Origin: Coregonus clupeaformis
Taxonomy: Eukaryota; Chordata; Actinopteri; Salmoniformes; Salmonidae
Length of the DNA stretch: 64,000 nt
Direction of reading: 5' to 3'
Assembly (NCBI RefSeq): GCF_020615455.1
Contig: NC_059205.1
Location: 32,898,144 to 32,962,143 of the forward strand
Part shown: piece after piece, positions 23,033 to 35,000 of the stretch
How positions within the stretch are numbered: position 1 is the first letter of the stretch
Layout of the letters: each line of letters opens with the position of its first letter
The notes under the pieces: model-generated
Told to the model about the DNA's origin: nothing
Database searches by the model: none
What the model saw: only the letters and a program-made list of their open reading frames with translations
Translations under genes and position numbers: made by a program

Positions 23033-24597
23033 TCTAATCAAATCAAATTTAATTTGTCACATACACGTGTTTAGCAGATGTTATTGCGGGTGTAGTGAAA
23101 TGCTTGTGCTTCTAGCTCCGACAGTGCAGTAATATCTAACAAGTAAATCTAACAATTTCACAACATATACCCAATACACACAAATCTAAGCAAGGAATTG
23201 GAATTTAAGAATATATACATATATGGACAAGCAATGACAGAGCGGCGTGGACTATGATACAGTAGAATACAGTATATACATATGAGATGAGTAGTGCAAG
23301 ATATGTAAACATTATTTAAGTGACTAGTGTTCCATTTCTTAAAGTGGCCAGTGATTTCAATAGGCAGCAGCAGCCTCTAATGTGCTAGTGATGACTATTT
23401 AACAGTCTGATGGCCTTGAGATAGAAGCTGTTTTTCATTCTCTCGGTCCCAGCTTTGATGCACCTGTACTGACCTCGCCTCTGGATGATAGCGGGGTGAA
23501 CAGGCAGTGGCTCGGGTGGTTGATGTCCTTGATGATCTTTTTGGCCTTGCTGTGACATCGGGTGCTGTAGGTGCCCCCGGTAATGCGTTCGGCAGACCGT
23601 ACCACCCTCTGGAGAGCCCTGAGGTTGCAGGCGGTGCAGTTGCCATACCAGGCGGTGATACAGCCCGATAAGCCAAATGTCTTTAGCCTCCTGAGGTTGA
23701 AGAGGCTCTGTTGCGCCTTCTTCACCACACTGTCTGCGTGGGTGGACCATTTCAGTTTGTCAGTGATGTGTACGCCAAGGAACTTGAAGCTTTCCACCTT
23801 CTCCACTGCGGTCCCGTCGATGTGGATAGGGGGGTGCACCCTCTGCTGTTTCCTGAAGTCCACGATCATCTCCTTTGTTTTGTTGAGAGGTTATTTTCCT
23901 GGCACCACACTCCCAGAGCCCTCACCTCCTCCCTGTAGACTGTCTTGTCATTGTTGGTAATCAAGCCTACTACTGTTGTGTCGTCTGCAAACTTGATGAT
24001 TGAGTTGGAGGCATGCTTGGCCACGCAGTCATGGGTGAACAGGGGGTACAGGAGGGGAGCTGAGCATGCACCCTTCTGGGGCCCCAGTGTTGAGGATCTG
24101 CGAAGTGGAGATGTTGTTTCCTACCTTCACCACCTGGGGGCGGCCCATCAGGAAGTCCAGGACCCATTTGCACAGGGCGGGGGTCAGACCCAGGGCCTAG
24201 AGCTTAATGATGAGCTTGGAGGGTACTGTGGTGTTGAATGCTGAGCTATAGTCAATGAACAGCATTCTTACATAGGTATTCCTCTTGTCCAGATGGGATA
24301 GGGCAGTGTGCAGTGTGATGGCGATTGCATCGTCTGTGGATCTATTGGGGCGGTAAGCAAATTGAAGTGGGTCTAGGGTGACAGGTAAGGTAGAGGTGAT
24401 ATGATCCTTGACTAGTCTCTCAAAGCACTTCATAATGACAGAGGTGAGTGCTACGGGGCGATAGTCATTTAGTTCAGTTACCTTTGCTTTCTTGGGTACA
24501 GGAACAATGGTGGCCATCTTGAAGCATGTGGGGACAGCAGACTGGGAAAGGGAGAGATTGAATATGTCCATAAACACACCAGTCAACCACTCCACAA
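23033..24597 (-). pseudogene. 3' half of a non-LTR retrotransposon with reverse transcriptase, broken
   Basis: Reading minus, 24,197-24,595 encodes VPVPKKAKVTELNDYRPVAL and FAYRPNRSTDDAIAITLHTA. The catalytic FADDTTVVGLITNND lies near 23,950-24,010 in another frame. 23,435-23,869 encodes the RT C-terminal part with VESFKFLGVHITDKLKWSTH and NLRALQRVVRSAERI. The 3' untranslated part runs to the TAATTTGATTTGATTAG-like end near 23,033. Frameshifts separate the blocks. The 5' side stops abruptly against a Tc1 element at about 24,590. Confidence 0.88.
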
Positions 24598-26155
24598 ATG
24601 TCTTTTGAACAAATTATAGTTTCGGCAAGTCGGTTAGGACATCTACTTTGTGTAATTTTTCAAAAAATTGTTTACAGACAGATTATTTCACTTATAATTC
24701 ACTGTATCACAATTCCAGTGGGTCAGAAGTTTACATACACCATGTTGACTGTGCCTTTAAACTGCTTGGAAAATTCCAGAAAATGATGTCATGGCTTTAG
24801 AAGGTTCTGAGAGGCTAATTGACATTATTTGAGTCAATTGGAGGTGTACATGTGAATGTATTTCAAGGCCTACCTTCAAAGTCAGTGCCTCTTTGCTTGA
24901 CGTCATGGCAAAATCAAAAGAAATCAGCCAAGACCTCAGAAAAACAATTGTAGACCTCCACAAGTCTGGTTCATCCTTGGGAGCAATTTCCAAACGCCTG
25001 AAGGTACCACGTTCATCTGTACAAACAATAGTATGCAAGTATAAACACTATGGGAACACGCAGATGTCATACCGCTCAGGAAGGAGACGCGTTCTGTCGC
25101 CTAGAGATGAACGTACTTTGGTGCGAAAAGTGCAAATCAATCCCAGAACAACAGCAAAGGACCTTGTGAAGATGCTGGAGGAAACAGGTACAAAAATATC
25201 TCTATCCACAGTAAAACGAGTCCTATATCGACATAACCTGAAAGGCCACTCAGCTAGGAAGAAGCCACTGCTCCAAAACTGCCATAAAAAAGCCAGACCG
25301 GTTTGCAACTGCACATGGGGACAAAGATCGTACTTTTTGGAGAAATGTCCTCTGGGCTGATGAAACAAAAATAGAACTGTTTGGCCATAATGACCATTGT
25401 TATGTTTGGAGGAAAAAGGGGGTGCTTGCAAGCCGAAGAACACCATCCCAACCGTGAAGTACGGGGGTGGCAGCATCATGCTGTGGGGGTGCTTTGCTGC
25501 AGGAGGGACTGGTGCACTTCACAAAATATATGGAATCATGAGGAAGGAAAATTATGTGGATATATTGAAGCAACATCTCAAGACATCAGTCAGGAAGTTA
25601 AAGCTTGGTCGCAAATGGGTCTTCCAAATGGACAATGACCCCAAGCATACTTCCAAATTTGTGGCAAAATGGCTTAAGGACAACAAAGTCAAGGTATTGG
25701 AGTGGCCATCACAAAGCCCTGACCTCAATCCTATAGAAAATGTGTGGGCAGAACTGAAAAAGCGTGTGTGAGCAAGGAGGCCTACAAACCTGACTCAGTT
25801 ACACCAGCTCTGTCAGGAGGAATGGGCCAAAATTCACCCAACTTATTGTGGGAAGCTGGTGGAAGGATACCCAAAACGTTTGACCCAAGTTAAACAATTT
25901 AAAGGCAATGCTACCAAATACTAATTGAGTGTATGTAAACTTCTGACCCACTGGGAATGTGATGAAATAAATAAAAGCTGAAATAAATCATTCTCTCTAC
26001 TGTTATTCTGACATTTCACATTCTTAAAATAAAGTGATGATCCTAACTGACCTAAGACAGGGAATTTTTTACTAGAATTAAATGTCAGGAATTGTGAAAA
26101 ATTGAGTTTAAATGTATTTGGCTAAGGTGTATGTAAACTTCTGACTTCAACTGTA
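24585..26155 (+). mobile_element. Tc1-like DNA transposon, left end truncated
   Basis: The right end TATGTAAACTTCTGACTTCA ends in ACTGTA. An internal mirrored motif, TGGGTCAGAAGTTTACATAC at 24,720 and GTATGTAAACTTCTGACCCA at 25,931, gives the typical inverted/direct repeat arrangement. The first ~60 bp expected at the left end are missing, and the element joins the retrotransposon at about 24,585-24,600. Its transposase is at 24,905-25,771. Confidence 0.9.
24905..25771 (+). pseudogene. Tc1-like transposase, nearly full length with frameshifts
   Basis: The start MAKSKEISQDLRKTIVDLHK opens the paired-type DNA-binding domain, with a second helix-turn-helix near RTTAKDLVKMLEETG. The DDE catalytic residues can be traced: LWADETKIEL, FQMDNDPKHTS and LNPIENVWAELKKRV. 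The frame is lost after LLQ (about 25,275) and regained near 25,430 (CKPKNTIPTVKYGGGSIMLW), so two compensating frameshifts bracket the first catalytic Asp. Cut-and-paste transposase remnant, presumed inactive. Confidence 0.9.
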
Positions 26156-26448
26156 TCTAGTGGTATTGCACATTCATAACCTGGGACTTGGTCAAAAGTA
26201 AAGTATGATTGATTGTACACCAATAAAGACTGAGATGAGTTGTAGATAGGTCTCAGACCAGTCCTTTGACTTAAAAATGATAATGTTCCTTTTGACTTTT
26301 TGCAATCTTAAATCTAAAATCAGAAGGGCCATTGACAGTGCAGTAGTTTGTTAGCTGTTTGTAGCAAAGACATCATCGTCATTATGAATAGTGTTAAAAA
26401 AAAATAATGTAAGCCTATAATGCAACTTCTCTCACCCAGACAATGATT

Positions 26449-26621
26449 CATTTACATTTACATTTTAGTCATTTAGCAGACGCTCTTATCCAGAGCGACT
26501 TACAGGTAGTGAGTGCATACATTTTTTTTTTTTTTTTTTTTTTTCATACTGGCCCCCCGTGGGAATCAAACCCACAACCCTGGCGTTGCAAATGCCATGC
26601 TCTACCAACTGAGCTACATCC
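26449..26621 (-). mobile_element. tRNA-derived SINE (HpaI/OS-SINE1 type) with a long poly-T/A run
   Basis: On the minus strand: tRNA-like head GTAGCTCAGTTGGTAGAGC, box B GGGTTTGATTCC and the CTCTGGATAAGAGC tail. A ~24-nt homopolymer (T on plus) interrupts the body. Confidence 0.9.
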
Positions 26622-27974
26622 CTTCACATTCCTCTTCACACATAATGTTGGTGCCCCTCCCTCTTACTCACTGGCTTTAACCCAGCTTGTGCTGGGAAGG
26701 GAAGAGGTTGTGTGGGTGAGGGCAAAGGGTGGGTAAGGGTGGGGGGGGCTGAGGTATGCACAGAGCCACACCCTCATCTGTCACTGTCCTTTCTACTGAA
26801 GAAAGTTTCATTTAGCAACCTCCTTTATAGAGTCTCCCTTTTACTGGAACAGTAGGCAAAGCCGATTTTTTTACCGCAGCCTAGTTCTCAATAGTTTGAT
26901 AAGATTTACAGGTACAGAGGGTTGAAATGATGTGGTTTGTTGAAAGAACAAGAACAATCATCAATCCTTGCCTGGTTATCCTGGTTAGGGGAAATAAAAC
27001 CAGGACTCGTAAATCAGAGAGAATATGAACCCAATCTGTCATTTGTCTATGCCCATAAATTGAACTGATTTAAATTACGAGATATTTTCTTCTGTTGGAT
27101 CATGTGTGTAAAACTGACAGCGCATATGTGAAGGTGAGGGTTAGAGCGGTAACATCAGAGCATCTCATCAAACCTTTCCTGAAAGTCTCCAGAACTGTCC
27201 AGCATGGATAACTTTACCTCAAATTTCTCTAACTATGATTTTAATGCACATGTTTTAATGCAAGATCTGGTTAGGGATGGATTTCTACTTAAAAGAACAC
27301 TCCTACATGAAATTGCTATCACAGGTAAGGTACTTTTCTTTGGAGTTTTAGCTAGGACTTGGTTGACAATAACAGACATTATTACCCCAAATGAACTTCA
27401 CAGTGAAATTATTCTAACACTAACAGACCTGTGCTGTGCTATGGGGTATATTGTGGTTGTGTTCCCTCCTGCAGTTGTCTACTAGCCTGCAGTAGACACA
27501 CCTATTCACACTAAGCTCTAAATGACTAAGCAGTTATCCATTAATGGATGACTAGTGTTGGAGAAAGATTATTGCCGTGACAACACAGAAACAACGACAG
27601 AAACTCAGGATGAGGTGGTTTTGTTTTCTGTCTATACTCTTATCGTCTGCACACAGCGAATAATCCTTTATGCTTTGCACCACAGCATTGTTCGACCAGC
27701 CCCTACAGTACTGTTTGTGCTGTTGTCTGTGACCAAGAATGTTTGTACCATGTTTTGTGCTGCTACAATGTTGTGCTGCTGCCATGTTGTTTTGCTACCA
27801 TGTTGTTGTCATGTTGTGTTGCTACCATGCTGTGTTGTCATGTGTTGCTGCCATGCTGTGTTGTCTTAGGTCTCTCTTTATGTAGTGTTGTGGTGTCTCT
27901 CTTGTCGTGATGTGTTTTGTCCTACTTTTTCTTTGTTTTTATCCCCCGTCCCCGCAGGAGGCCTTTTGCCTTTT
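26622..27974. other. Intergenic DNA with one unexplained short frame
   Basis: Apart from the frame at 27,204-27,485 there is no coding signal. 27,770-27,850 is a low-complexity run built on TGCTGCCATGTTG / TGTTGTCATG. The end merges into a SINE tail. Confidence 0.45.
27204..27485 (+). other. Unidentified 93-codon open frame, possible exon or chance
   Basis: The ATG sits in a fair context (CCAGCATGGAT) and opens MDNFTSNFSNYDFNAHVLMQ, with two NxS/T sites. The frame continues through LLKRTLLHEIAITG and then meets a donor-like AG|GTAAGG at about 27,325, after which the sequence becomes unremarkable. No domain is recognised and no partner exon was found. Probably chance, but it is the only intergenic frame here that looks exon-like. 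Confidence 0.15.
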
Positions 27975-28048
27975 GGTAGGCCGTCATTGTAAATAAGAAT
28001 TTGTTCTTAACTGACTTGCCTAGTTAAATAAAGGTTCAATTAAATAAA
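27975..28048 (+). mobile_element. SINE tail fragment (same family as 22,441)
   Basis: GGCCGTCATTGTAAATAAGA, then CTTGCCTAGTTAAATAAAGG and an AT-rich end. The tRNA-like head is absent. Confidence 0.8.
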
Positions 28049-28136
28049 TAGTATAAAAGTGGTTCACTTGGAGACTGACATGGAGAGAGAGGAGAGGGGA
28101 GTTGTCAGTTGACGTTGCTATAGGGGCATTTGCAGA

Positions 28137-28193
28137 GTGTGTGTTTGTGTGTGTGTGTGTGTGTGTGCCTGTGTGTGTGTGTGTGTGTGTGTA
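28137..28193 (+). repeat. (TG)n microsatellite
   Basis: Two TG runs separated by CC, giving reading-frame artefacts on both strands. A (TC)n run lies at 28,482-28,504. Confidence 0.95.
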
Positions 28194-28789
28194 TCTGCTT
28201 TGCATTATGGTGTTACATTCCTCCTCAAGGCCTGTCATTATGTCAACAACCATGACCCAGAGCCACGCGTGAAATATTTTTCCACTACAAGTGCTTTCAT
28301 TGTCTTTTCTTTTCCTGTTCTAATTCTTTGTGTGGATTCTGAACGCAAAGTCGAACCAAGAAAAACAATACTCAATGGAGTGTGATACTCTGTTGGCCCA
28401 TCAGTGGGAGATTCAAACATCTAATATCTGCTCTAAAATGCTATAGAAAATGTAATAATAGGGGCAATTAGGATTACGATAATGTCTCTCTCTCTCTCTC
28501 TCTCAGCAGAGATCTGTACTGAGCTGACTGAATGCTCCAGTCTTATCAGCAGTTTATAGTGATAGCATGAGCTCAACGGACTGACCACAGATCCCAGCCT
28601 CCCCCACTTCAGCCCCCATCCAATACACATTTACCGCATGCAGCAAGAGGGGCAGAGAGAGGTCATGTACTTTCAAGTACAGACCATGGAACAGGCCTTG
28701 GGCGGGTCCGTCAGAGTGCAAAATAAAAGTTTGGGAACCACCGGCATTGTGCACTTGGCTCACTAAAATCTCATACTCTTTTTAATATT

Positions 28790-29320
28790 GGCAAAGCATA
28801 TTCCCAGAACAAGTACACAAATAATTAAAATCTTTAAAAAAGTACAATAAAAAACAAGAAATCAAGAATGTTGGGATGAATTCAATTAACAGCCCAAATA
28901 GCACAGTAACAGTAATCAAAATGCAATCTATACATATGTACACCGGAATAATTTTTATGTCTTGGCACAAGTACAGTTAAATGCCTTTCTTGCAAGCTCC
29001 AAACCCAATACAGTAATCAATATCAATGTAGCACTAAAAATAAAACAAGGTAGAACAAAAACACACAAGAACTAAAAATAAGAAATAAGAAGAACATGGG
29101 AAAGTAAGAAGCTATATACAGGGTCAGTTCCAATACCATATTTACAATGTGCAGGGATACTGGAGTGATATAGATAGCTATGTATAGGGGTAAGCTAGGT
29201 GAATAGGCATCAGGATATATGATAAACAGCAAATAGCCATTATGTTAGCTATTTAGCAGCTATTTAGCCTGTTGGTGTCACACTTGATGCACCGGTACCG
29301 TTTGCTGTGCGGAAGCAGAG
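28790..29320 (-). mobile_element. Probable 3' untranslated end of another non-LTR retrotransposon
   Basis: The block contains ACAATGTGCAGGGATACTGG, GATATAGATAGCTATGTATA and TTGATGCACCGGTACCGTTT on the plus strand. These resemble the 3' part of a salmonid LINE, and the last lies in the position of the TTGATGCACCTGTACTGACC segment of the copy at 23,450. No RT motif is present. Classification rests partly on recall. Confidence 0.4.
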
Positions 29321-29742
29321 AGAATGATATGTACAGTACAGCAGTAGATATACTAGAGTGAGCTATGTCAAGAATCCAGTATATAAATAAATATGGGGTG
29401 TGTATAAACCAATGATGTGTACAAACCCTGGATGACCGACATGGGGTGCGGTATTGAAGCCACTGCACAGCCATATTGGCACTCTGCCTCCATTGTAAAA
29501 AAAGATTTGGAAGCTATATAAATGCATTTATTAATATCTACATTTGTTTTTGACATTTGTTGTTTATTCTATTGCATACACATTAATGCATACTTTTAAA
29601 TTATATTATGTGAGCTAAACATAAAAAAAATGAAAAATATACAAAAACATTTTCCTTAAAAGTATTCATTTTTCAGAGTGCTAATGTTACTGTACCCACT
29701 ACAACAACAACAAATATTTAAATACATTTAGAATAAAAATAA

Positions 29743-29993
29743 AATAGCCTTTGTGCAAAACAAACTTCCAGAAGTAATCAAGGCACTCTCGTGTAGTGAA
29801 ACAATTAAAAAGCCTTTAATGTTTGACGGTTTTTGTCCCCCTGATGAAGGCCATTGTAGTCGCAACGCATCAGTGTTTTTTTTCATTCTTGCCATGCATA
29901 AGCCGTAAAACAATAAAGGCAAAAAACTAAAAAGATCACTACATGAGAGTGCCTTGATTACTTCTGGAAGTTTGTTTTGCACAAATGCTATTT
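29743..29993. mobile_element. Palindromic MITE with ~55-bp inverted ends
   Basis: The left end TTTGTGCAAAACAAACTTCC, continuing AGAAGTAATCAAGGCACTCTC, is mirrored at 29,937-29,990 with few mismatches. The interior has CCCCTGATGAAGGCCATTGT. Non-coding, likely a DNA-transposon derivative. Confidence 0.75.
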
Positions 29994-30027
29994 CGGCATT
30001 GTTCATTATCCAGCATCAACTTCTTTT

Positions 30028-30110
30028 TATTTTACATTTTACATTTTAGTCATTTAGCAGATGCTCTTATCCAGAGCAACTTACAGTTAGTGAGTGCATA
30101 CATTTTATAG
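30028..30110 (-). mobile_element. SINE tail fragment, tRNA-like head missing
   Basis: Read on the minus strand it is the conserved ACTAACTGTAAGTTGCTCTG, then GATAAGAGCATCTGCTAAATG tail. It stops at TATAAAATGTATGCACTCAC with no tRNA-like part. Confidence 0.8.
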
Positions 30111-30477
30111 TATTTCATCCCATGATCAAAGAGCACCTCATGGATTAACTACATACCAAAGAAGCACTCCTCTCCTGTGTCACATAAATACATTTAATTG
30201 AAATACTGTAAAATTCCATTCATTCCCATGGAGGGCTGCTCCTACTGGGGAGTGCCAATATGGCCTACTGGTGGCTTCAAAGCCTCTCAACGGCCAATAC
30301 ATAGCGTCAGCAATCCAGGGTTTATATATATCATTGGTATAAACAGTTTAACTAATACAAAGGGCAGTAGTAAAAATATTAGAATGAGCTATGTCAGGAA
30401 TACAGTATTGAAATACTCAGTGTGAAATGGGAAGTAATCATGTAGTAATCATAATAATAATAATAAATAATAATAAT

Positions 30478-30613
30478 ATGCCATTTAGCAGACGCTTTTA
30501 TCCAAAGCGACTTACAGTCATGCGTGCATAATTATTATTTTTTTGTGTATGGGTGGTCCCGGGGATCGAACCCACTACCTTGGCGTTACAAGCGCCGTGC
30601 TCTACCAGCTACA
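30478..30613 (-). mobile_element. tRNA-derived SINE, subfamily with an internal CCCGGG
   Basis: On the minus strand: GAGCACGGCGCTTGTAACGC head region, GGGTTCGATCCCCGGGACC box B, and a diverged tail GTCGCTTTGGATAAAAGCGT. The tail spelling and the CCCGGG differ from the other SINEs here, suggesting a SmaI-type or older subfamily. Confidence 0.75.
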
Positions 30614-32050
30614 GAGGAATAAGTACACAGGAATCTGTTAGCAGAAAAAGTATTTTATTAATTACATTAACAGCACTGGGATTAAAAACTATAATTTAAT
30701 ACGCACAGAGGAAAAAGTATTTTATTAAGAAAAGGTAAACAAACATGTTTGCTTTACATAACTCTTTTTTGTTGTTGTAGTTTTACAGCTAATTTCCTGC
30801 AATTCTGCACATTTTGTCATGGGGTGGGAAGGCATTTTTATAGTTATAAAAGCGAATTTCCTGCAATTCTACCCATATTGGCATGACTTATGCCATGTTA
30901 ATATGATATCTGAGTGAGAGTGACTAACAAAGTCACTGAGGGCCCCTTGGAGGTCAAGGCACCTGGGCACCTTCAGCCATGATTACTACAAGTTTAGATA
31001 GCTGGACTAATTTACCAAACTAAACATTTTAAGTGACATGGGCTAATTGAGTGACTGTCAGTGAGTGACATATAATAACAGGAAAACTGCTGATGCACAA
31101 CCAAGTTTCGAAATTGCACCTTGTGTATTCTACTATTCCGGACCTCGGTATCCTCATATGTAGCTATGGCCCTGCCTGTTTCTGTCGCAGAATGCTTCCT
31201 TTTTTTGACAGTATATGATACTAGTGATTTAAATGACCACTTGCACAATCCTAGATCCATAGGCTACTTACTTCCTGCATGGGTCTAGGTCGAAAATGTA
31301 TTGTCATCTTCAACCTAGGAATGGGTACACTCAAAATGGCTGCCAGTCCACACATTATGCCATCACTGACTTGAATGGAGATGCCCTTTCTATTCATTTT
31401 ATTTCTATGGTTTGTCATTGGCAATTTAGCACTAGGTTCATTAGGCTGTAACATCGAAAAGGCAGCATTCAGCAGGAATTTTGGTAGGGTGACATGATTT
31501 GTCTTACTGTATTATGAACATTATTTTTCCCAAACGGAGTGTGAACCCAAATGTGTAACTGTGGGGGGACAATACATTGAAAGATAATTTGGGTTGGGTG
31601 TAGGGGCAGATGTAGGCTGTCTCCAGGAGAATGTATTATTTGTTTAATTTATTTGGTCTTTCACAATAGCTGATGAAAGTCATTAGAACAATTCCTATCC
31701 CCTACAATGGACAGTGTGCAATCTAGTTTTAGAGAGACAAAATAAGGACATAAACAATCTGATGCACAGGTATATTTCAAGGCCTTTTACCTCTCAACAT
31801 TCAAAAGCAGAAGGAATGAATAAAGCCTGACTGGCCCAAAACTATTTTAACATGGAATAAAAAATTGGCAATCCTTCAATACTTCAACTCGTGAGTGCTA
31901 ATAATCTGAAAATAATCATAACCGCCATATTATTGGAGTATTACTATCTCAGCAAGAACGCTACTGTTATTATACTTTTATTATTTCACCTTTACCAATT
32001 TTGCTCGTGTAATTAGGCTATTTGGACTCATGTCTTAAGAAAAATATTAT
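30614..32050. other. Intergenic DNA, nothing recognised
   Basis: AT-rich sequence with a local duplication of 'AATTTCCTGCAATTCT' (around 30,788 and 30,856). No coding or mobile-element signal was assigned. It forms the left flank of the tandem array. Confidence 0.45.
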
Positions 32051-35000
32051 GCATTTTTGTTAGCATTTATGGACATTGTCGAATAATAAGCTACATAAAA
32101 TGAGAATAGGCTATATTGAAATGCCCCTTGCCTCAAATATCCTGTTTGGTCATTTTAGAAATGGTAGGCATATATCTTGCCTATGTAGAGTAAGATGATG
32201 ACAAGGTTTTGCAAATCAGCCTCAACCACCTGAAGATTGATATTCATTAGATTTTTCTTGAATGTCGGGTAATTAGTAAAAATGTTATGTCACATGAACA
32301 CATTCAAACCCACAGGATTTGGGAAACATAGATAAGGAGTGGCCAACCCTCTTGGAGAGCTACATGCACCTCTAGGCAGGATTTTCTATGGTCTTATTTT
32401 AAAGGGATAGTTCACTAGTGGAGCCAATGGCATTCACGGTAGGAAATCTCACTCCAAGCTATATTCAAACATTGGCAGCCCTGTGTTATGATAGAAAGAA
32501 ATAGGAACATGTCATGTAGGTCATCTTCATTTCCCTGGAACAGTCACAGCAGCTGTAGAAAATACTGATCATAGGTTTGTTGAATGGAAAGATACTTCAC
32601 ATGATAACTGCATTAAGGATTACATTAACAATACAAAATATTTGAATCTATCGTCTTCTCTTCAGAACAAATCAAAATGGTAGGGGCTTAGATGTGGATG
32701 TGATTAAATGTGTCTGAACCTATTTCCAAGGAATTACAAGAGTTACAAAAGCTCTAGTGATAAGAAGACCAACATCTCAATATACAATAAACATATTTCT
32801 CATACAAAAGAGGCCAAACTCTGAGTGACATTTCAAATGTTTACTCAGGGAAGATGTACCAGCTGAATGCATACATTCAATACAGTGCAGTGTCCACTTA
32901 TACACTTGGCTCTCTGCCCCACCCTACCACAAAGATGTACTTCAGTGCTTTTCCATCACCCAGGATTTCTCCATGCTCCGTGCATATCACAGGACTTCTT
33001 ATCAGTCAGTAGAGGCCTTGAGTTACTTGTAGTACACATTCCTACAGTCCATTGCAGTCAACTAAATACACTGAACATGAATATAAACGCAACATGTAAA
33101 GTGTTGGTCCCATGTTTCATGAGCTGAAATAAAAGATCACAGAAATGTTCCATACGCACAAAAAGCTTCTTTCTATCAATTTTTGTTCACACATTTTTTT
33201 TACATCCCTGTTAGTGAGCATTTCTCCTTTGCCAAGAAAATCCATCCATCTGACAGGTGTGGCATATCAAGAAGCTGATTAAAAGCATGAGGGGTGCTGA
33301 GAAGTATTTCTGTATACAATAAAGCCCTTTTGTGGGGAAAAACTCATTCTGATTGGCTGGGCCTCACTCGCCAGTGGGTGGGCCTATGCCCACCCAGGCC
33401 CATCCATGGCTGTGCCCTTGCCCAGTCATGTGAAATCCATAGATTATGGCCCAATAACTCTATTTCAATTGACTGATTTCCTTATATGAACTGTAACTCA
33501 GTAAAATCTTTGAAATTGTTTATATTTTGTTTATATTTTTGTTCAGTATAATTACACTTCTATACACAAAGAGCTTAAACCTAACACTACGTTCAATCTC
33601 TAAGGATACATAAAAACAATATATTAATACTAGGAGGATATAATTATATAAAAGAGTAAAGACATAAAACAGTAATTTTACAATCTATCAAATATAATAT
33701 TAGTTCAGAAGTAAAATGTGGCTTAACAAATCACGCAATAAGTTACATGGGCTCACTCTGTGTGAAATAATAGGGGTTGACATGATTTTTGAATGACCAA
33801 CCCTTCCTCTGTCCCCCATACATCTTGTGTATCTGTAAGGTCCCTCAATCAAGTATTGAATTTCAAGAACAAATTCAACTACAAAGACCAGGGGAACTTT
33901 TCGAAAGACTTATAAAGAAGGGCAGTGATTGGTAGATGGGTAACAATAACAAATGAGACATTGAATATCTCTTCAAGCAGGTCAAGTTAATATTTATGCT
34001 GTGTATTATGTATTAAACCACCCAGACACATCAAAGATACAGTCATCCTTCTGAACTGAACTGCAGGACAGGAATGAAACTGCTCAGGGATGTTACCATG
34101 AAGCCATTGGTGATTTTAAAACAGCTACAAAGTTCAATGGCTGTAAAGGTATAAAACTGAGGATGGATCAACAACATTGTAGTTACTCACAATAATGATC
34201 TACAGTGTAGCTCAGTTGGTAGAGCATGGCGCTTGCAACGCCAGGGTTGTGGGTTCGTTTCCCACGGGGAGGCCATAGGATTTTGTATGCACTCACTAAC
34301 TGTAAGTCGCTCTGGATAAGAGCGTCTGCTAAATGACTAAAATGTAAAACGTATTGGTCTTCACAAAGTTTACTGCTTCAGTGTTTTTAGATATTTTTGT
34401 CAGATGTTACTATGGTATACTGAAGTATAATTATAAGCATTCCATAAGTGGCAAAGGCTTTTATTGACAATTACATTAAGTTTATGCAAAGAATCAATAT
34501 TTGCAGTGTTGACCCTTCTTTTTCAAGACCTCTGCAATCCGCCCTGGCATGCTGTCAATTAACTTCTGGGCCACATCCTGACTGATGGCAGCCCATTCTT
34601 GCATAATCAATGCTTGGAGTTTGTCAGAATTTGTGGGGTTTTGTTTGTCCATCCGCCTCTTGACCACAAGTTCTCAATGGGATTAAAGTCTGGGGAGTTT
34701 CCTGGCCATGGACCCAAAATGTTGATGTTTTGTTCCCCGAGCCACTTAGTTATCACTTTTGCTTTATGGCAAGGTGCTCCATCATGCTGGAGAAGGCATT
34801 GTTCGTCACCAAACTGTTCTTGGATGGTTGGGAGAAGTTGCTCTCGGAGGATGTGTTGGTACCATTCTTTATTCATGGCTGTGTTCTTAGGCAAAATTAT
34901 GAGTGAGCCCACTCCCTTGGCTGAGAAGCAACCCCACACATTAATGGTCTCAGGATGCTTTACTGTTGGCATGACACAGGACTGATGGTAGCGCTCACCT

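Noticed and set aside
32867..33127. An 86-codon frame (MHTFNTVQCPLIHLALCPTL...) conserved in all four array units
   Set aside because: It is kept only because the units are near-identical duplicates. Its end runs into a Tc1-derived MITE and it has no recognisable domain.
34599..34985. A 128-codon plus-strand frame repeated in the array
   Set aside because: It is the antisense shadow of the Tc1-like transposase coding sequence.
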